Shown: positions 62,701-64,000 of the stretch, in pieces
Numbering within the stretch: the stretch's first letter is position 1
Layout: each line of letters begins with the position of its first letter
NCBI GenBank assembly: GCA_963743425.1
Contig: CAVUPU010000004.1
Span: 620,001-684,000 of the forward strand
Length of the DNA: 64,000 nt
Direction: 5' to 3'
DNA from: JAJVID01 sp963743425
GTDB lineage: Bacteria; Acidobacteriota; Blastocatellia; RBC074
Notes under the pieces: model-generated
What the model was told of the DNA's origin: nothing
The model's input: only the letters and a program-made list of their open reading frames with translations
Database searches by the model: none
Translations under genes and position numbers: made by a program

Positions 62701-62956
62701 CTACGTGCAAATGCCCGGCTTCATTGATGGCGGCAGAATGCTTGCGCCCAATCGCGGCTTCTTCAATCCGCAGACGGGCGCGTGGGACATCGAAAACCAC
62801 GGCGTCGAGCCCGATGTCGAGGTAGAATTGACGCCGGCGCTGGCGCGCGGGGGGCGTGATCCACAGCTTGAAAAAGCGGTGCAGCTTGCGCTGGAACAAT
62901 TGAGAAAGAATCCGCCGGCGCCGCCGAAGCGCCCAAAGTATCCGATCTATAAGTAA
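59786..62956 (+). CDS. Exported tricorn-like S41 family peptidase
   Basis: From ATG 59786 (after GAGGAGAAAG) the 1056-residue protein has a signal peptide (about 1-20). A seven-bladed PD40 propeller comes next (repeated FSPDGSQIAFAL, WSPDGKQILF, WSPDGKLIAYF), then a second propeller region, a tricorn C1 helical domain (EWRQIFNEAWRLMRDYFYD), a PDZ domain (NVGLLGADYRI, INQ-like GVNVKVGDFLLAVDGQEI) and a C2 domain with nucleophile Ser943 in NEFAGSGGDTLPW. Tricorn-type proteases cut short peptides; here the enzyme is periplasmic or surface-located and feeds on extracellular protein. Frame is intact, unlike several of its neighbours. Confidence 0.93.
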   Translation: MLRSLVALFSVVALASFGLAQAPQPQPLQTPAVNRTHIAFVYAGEIWLVERQGGEARKLFNQAGEKAAPRFSPDGSQIAFALNVGDNYEVHVAPAQGGEAKRLTWHPKDDYPVDWSPDGKQILFRSHRISDGTAQLFSIAAQGGFETQLPFPLAWNGSFSPDGARIAYSPTNDPTVAWRNYRGGTSAPIWLANLSDSAIEPLPRDNSNDRFPMWLGDKVYFVSDRSGTANLHCYEIKTKKISQLTKFEKYDIRSASAGAGAIVFVQNGALHLYDLQTNQARVAPARVSGDFAETNPRTVKANRYIQSFNLAPNGSHAVFSARGEALTLSDKGEMRNLTNTSGVAERYGVWSPDGKLIAYFSDESGEYKLHLRPADGAGEARKLAIEKQPSFYSEPVWSPDARKLAFYDKGSALWLVNLEAGEQNAVRRLDQSVHPENEFLNKAFSPDSQWLAYTKNLPNRMKGVFLYSLATGKSYQVSDSRLFADSPVFDANGKYLYFTASENYGPRRVFGMSAFQFRTLATRYIHAAALDADVVSPGNAEQANSGGAKIVPENIDRQGARLPMPARDYTALLAGKAGVLFAFEARSDGPPVIHKIDIAGRRNERFYEGANNFALSADGGKMLLAARGGFAIVSTDAPPKADEGRLNLDKLEIQINPRDEWRQIFNEAWRLMRDYFYDANHHGQNLTALREHYARYLPNVVTRSDLNVVFAEMFSHISVSHMQIGGGDIPSGGSSNVGLLGADYRIEQGRYRITRIYRGDNSAPLLNSPLTQPGVNVKVGDFLLAVDGQEIKAEENLFRYFQVKAGQRVQIKVADTADGSNARAYSITLLPGENSLRRFDWMENNRRLVHELSGGKLAYIYLPDTGGTGYALFLRDWYGQLDKQGVIIDERFNSGGAPADFFIETMKRAPLSYYAFREGKDMPFPVAAIPGPRVMITNEFAGSGGDTLPWMFRQAGLGVIVGKRTWGGGIGGYVQMPGFIDGGRMLAPNRGFFNPQTGAWDIENHGVEPDVEVELTPALARGGRDPQLEKAVQLALEQLRKNPPAPPKRPKYPIYK

Positions 62957-62993
62957 AGGAATATTTGCCGCCTGAGCGAAGGCGGTAAATTCG

Positions 62994-63176
62994 TTGTTGA
63001 TCTCCCAAGGAGCGCAAGCCAGGACAGCCAAACACAAGACCATTGACGAGTATCTCGCAGCCTTGAGCGATGACAAGCGAGCCGCACTCGATAAACTTCG
63101 AAAAACCATCAGGGCTGCGGCTCCGAAGGCTGAAGAGCTCATCAGCTACCAACTCCCCGCTTTCCGTCAAAAATGA
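62994..63176 (+). pseudogene. Truncated DUF1801 gene
   Basis: From a TTG, the frame reads KTIDEYLAALSDDKRAALDKLRKTIRAAAPKAEELISYQLPAFRQK-stop, the first third of a DUF1801 domain up to the PAF motif. The domain then breaks off at 63176, where the sequence becomes the reverse strand of an ABC transporter gene. The remaining roughly 80 residues are lost. Confidence 0.75.
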
Positions 63177-63354
63177 AAACGGCCACCTCACAAATCGAGA
63201 GCAGCGTCAATTTGCCGCACCCAGAAGGCCCGGCGATCGAAATGTAATCGCCCTGATTGATCTCCAGGTGAATCCCCGCCAGGGCGTGGGTCTCGACCTC
63301 GTCGGTATAGAAAACCTTCGTCACTGAATCCATTCGCAAGAGGGTTTCACTCAT
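63142..63354 (-). pseudogene. Truncated ABC transporter ATPase (MacB/LolD type)
   Basis: The frame begins MSETLLRMDSVTKVFYTDEVETHALAGIHLE with AGGAGA upstream and continues through Walker A as GPSGCGKLTLLSI, where the usual GKST has Leu for Ser. Immediately afterwards (near 63185) the homology stops and the frame continues in the reverse complement of the DUF1801 fragment. Signature and Walker B motifs are absent, so the ATPase is not functional. Genes of this type normally follow a MacA/HlyD gene, and such a remnant lies just upstream. Confidence 0.8.
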
Positions 63355-63394
63355 TTTTGGTCTCCTAGATTTGTTTGTAATCACGCCTTAAAGC

Positions 63395-63440
63395 CAGGGC
63401 CATATGCCATATTTCATATGAAATATGGCATATGGCCCTG
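63395..63440. repeat. 46-bp perfect palindrome without loop
   Basis: Bases 63395-63417 are the exact complement of 63418-63440 (CAGGGCCATATGCCATATTT...). It lies between the HlyD and ABC remnants. Confidence 0.95.
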
Positions 63441-63500
63441 AGGCGGAAAGAGGTGGATCTTTGAAACGCTTCCGCATGGAGGCGGCGCGACGAACTCAAT

Positions 63501-63656
63501 TCAATCGAATGCGATCGGCGTTATCGTCCAATTGCGAAGCGCCGGAGACAATCACTCTGTCGCGGGCTTTCAAACCGCCGCGAACTTCAACCTCCGCCGT
63601 GCAAGTTTGTCCTAACCGCACGGTCACGTCCGTGGCGTATATGTCGATGTCCAGGG
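63501..63656 (-). pseudogene. C-terminal fragment of an RND/MacA-type HlyD periplasmic adaptor
   Basis: The frame without a start codon reads LDIDIYATDVTVRLGQTCTAEVEVRGGLKARDRVIVSGASQLDDNADRIRLN-stop, an end typical of HlyD-family adaptor proteins (GLKxGDRVIVSG... DRIRL). Only about 52 residues remain; the coiled-coil and lipoyl domains are gone. It stands directly upstream of the ABC ATPase remnant in the order expected of a macAB-like operon. Confidence 0.65.
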
Positions 63657-63672
63657 TAATAGATTCGAGAAC

Positions 63673-64000
63673 TCAGCCGATCCACTGGTATTGTTTCAGG
63701 ACGACGGGAGGCGCCTCGATAATTAATGACGCCGCGTAACCCTTTCCCGCTTTTAGCTCATGCATTTGCCAACGACTTGGTTCGCTTTCATCCGCGGCTA
63801 CTTTAAGTAGAGCTGGGGCGTCATTCGGGGCCAGCGATACAGTGAATCCGTCCAAAGGGTATGAGACTCCCATACCGATTGCCTTGATGTACGACTCTTT
63901 GCGCGACCAGCAATTAAAGAAGGCTTCGACCCTTCGATCGGTCGGCACAGCCTTGAGCGATCTGACTTCATCCTTTGAGAAAAAATGTTCGGCAATATCG
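63673..64000 (-). CDS. 4'-phosphopantetheinyl transferase (Sfp type), partial
   Basis: The frame runs off the right edge. Visible are DIAEHFFSKDEVRSL (the common family block before the acidic cluster), FFNCWSRKESYIKAIGMGVSYPLDGFTVSL, and a C-terminal ISxW-like region ending VVLKQYQWIG. The WSRKESYIKA motif supplies the catalytic Glu and Lys. The enzyme transfers phosphopantetheine from CoA to carrier proteins of polyketide, peptide or fatty-acid synthases. Only the last 108 residues or so are present. No synthase genes are within the window. Confidence 0.85.
   Translation of the reverse strand, partial: DIAEHFFSKDEVRSLKAVPTDRRVEAFFNCWSRKESYIKAIGMGVSYPLDGFTVSLAPNDAPALLKVAADESEPSRWQMHELKAGKGYAASLIIEAPPVVLKQYQWIG

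Overview
The window reads as a high-GC, gene-dense chromosomal segment of a Gram-negative soil or sediment bacterium, most likely Acidobacteriota (Blastocatellia-like). The basis is indirect. There is an Oar-type TonB-dependent receptor with an N-terminal carboxypeptidase-like domain, FecR, TonB and coiled-coil proteins, many VOC, DUF1801 and SRPBCC accessory genes, ankyrin and 'FESW'-module proteins, a tricorn-like S41 protease, and long hairpins built from text-like words (CCACGAAGAAAC, GTGGGCAGTGG, ATTTTCCATTTTCC) between genes. No rRNA, tRNA, CRISPR array or complete insertion sequence was recognised.

Layout. 0-5.3 kb: metallophosphoesterase, a degenerate NagB-like protein, cupin, cyclase, methyltransferase and DUF4432 protein. 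5.3-11.7 kb: an antitoxin with a remnant PIN toxin, then a type I restriction-modification locus read leftwards as hsdR-hsdS-hsdM. 11.7-17.7 kb: a small conserved protein, an MDR oxidoreductase, and a CHASE2 histidine kinase paired with an NtrC-type sigma-54 activator. 17.8-33.6 kb: an envelope-oriented stretch with a FecR/beta-barrel protein, a tail-anchored coiled-coil protein, a TonB receptor, and a cytochrome c / Tat-exported TPP enzyme / Tat-exported bicupin cluster. It ends with an operon of a TonB-C-terminal protein, an exported Ppx/GppA-like protein with 14 QSG repeats, and a Cys-rich coiled-coil protein. 33.8-37.3 kb: a CoA precursor operon joining bacterial panB and coaX to an archaeal-type phosphopantothenate synthetase. 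37.5-53 kb: small accessory genes, three genes sharing an ADAQ-YGFESW module (two behind a possibly structured leader), an ECF sigma/ankyrin fusion, a PQQ propeller, a serine hydrolase, xisHI and a nucleotidyltransferase. 53-64 kb: ABC exporter, UvrA paralogue, a chimeric ParE toxin locus, a MITE-like element, AlkD, a tricorn protease, and a scar of truncated DUF1801, ABC ATPase and HlyD genes next to a phosphopantetheinyl transferase that runs off the end.

Two themes stand out. First, many intergenic gaps carry a long inverted repeat (arms 15-47 bp). One of them (58781-58894) is bounded by 10-bp direct repeats like a transposed MITE. Second, from 25.6 kb onward at least six otherwise intact genes are split by single-base frameshifts, mostly +1, so either the assembly carries indel errors or these accessory genes are decaying. 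The best candidates for new biology are the exported TPP enzyme/cytochrome/bicupin cluster, the panB-PPS-coaX hybrid pathway, the TonB/ASKHA/Zn-ribbon operon, and the covarying leader shared by two paralogues.
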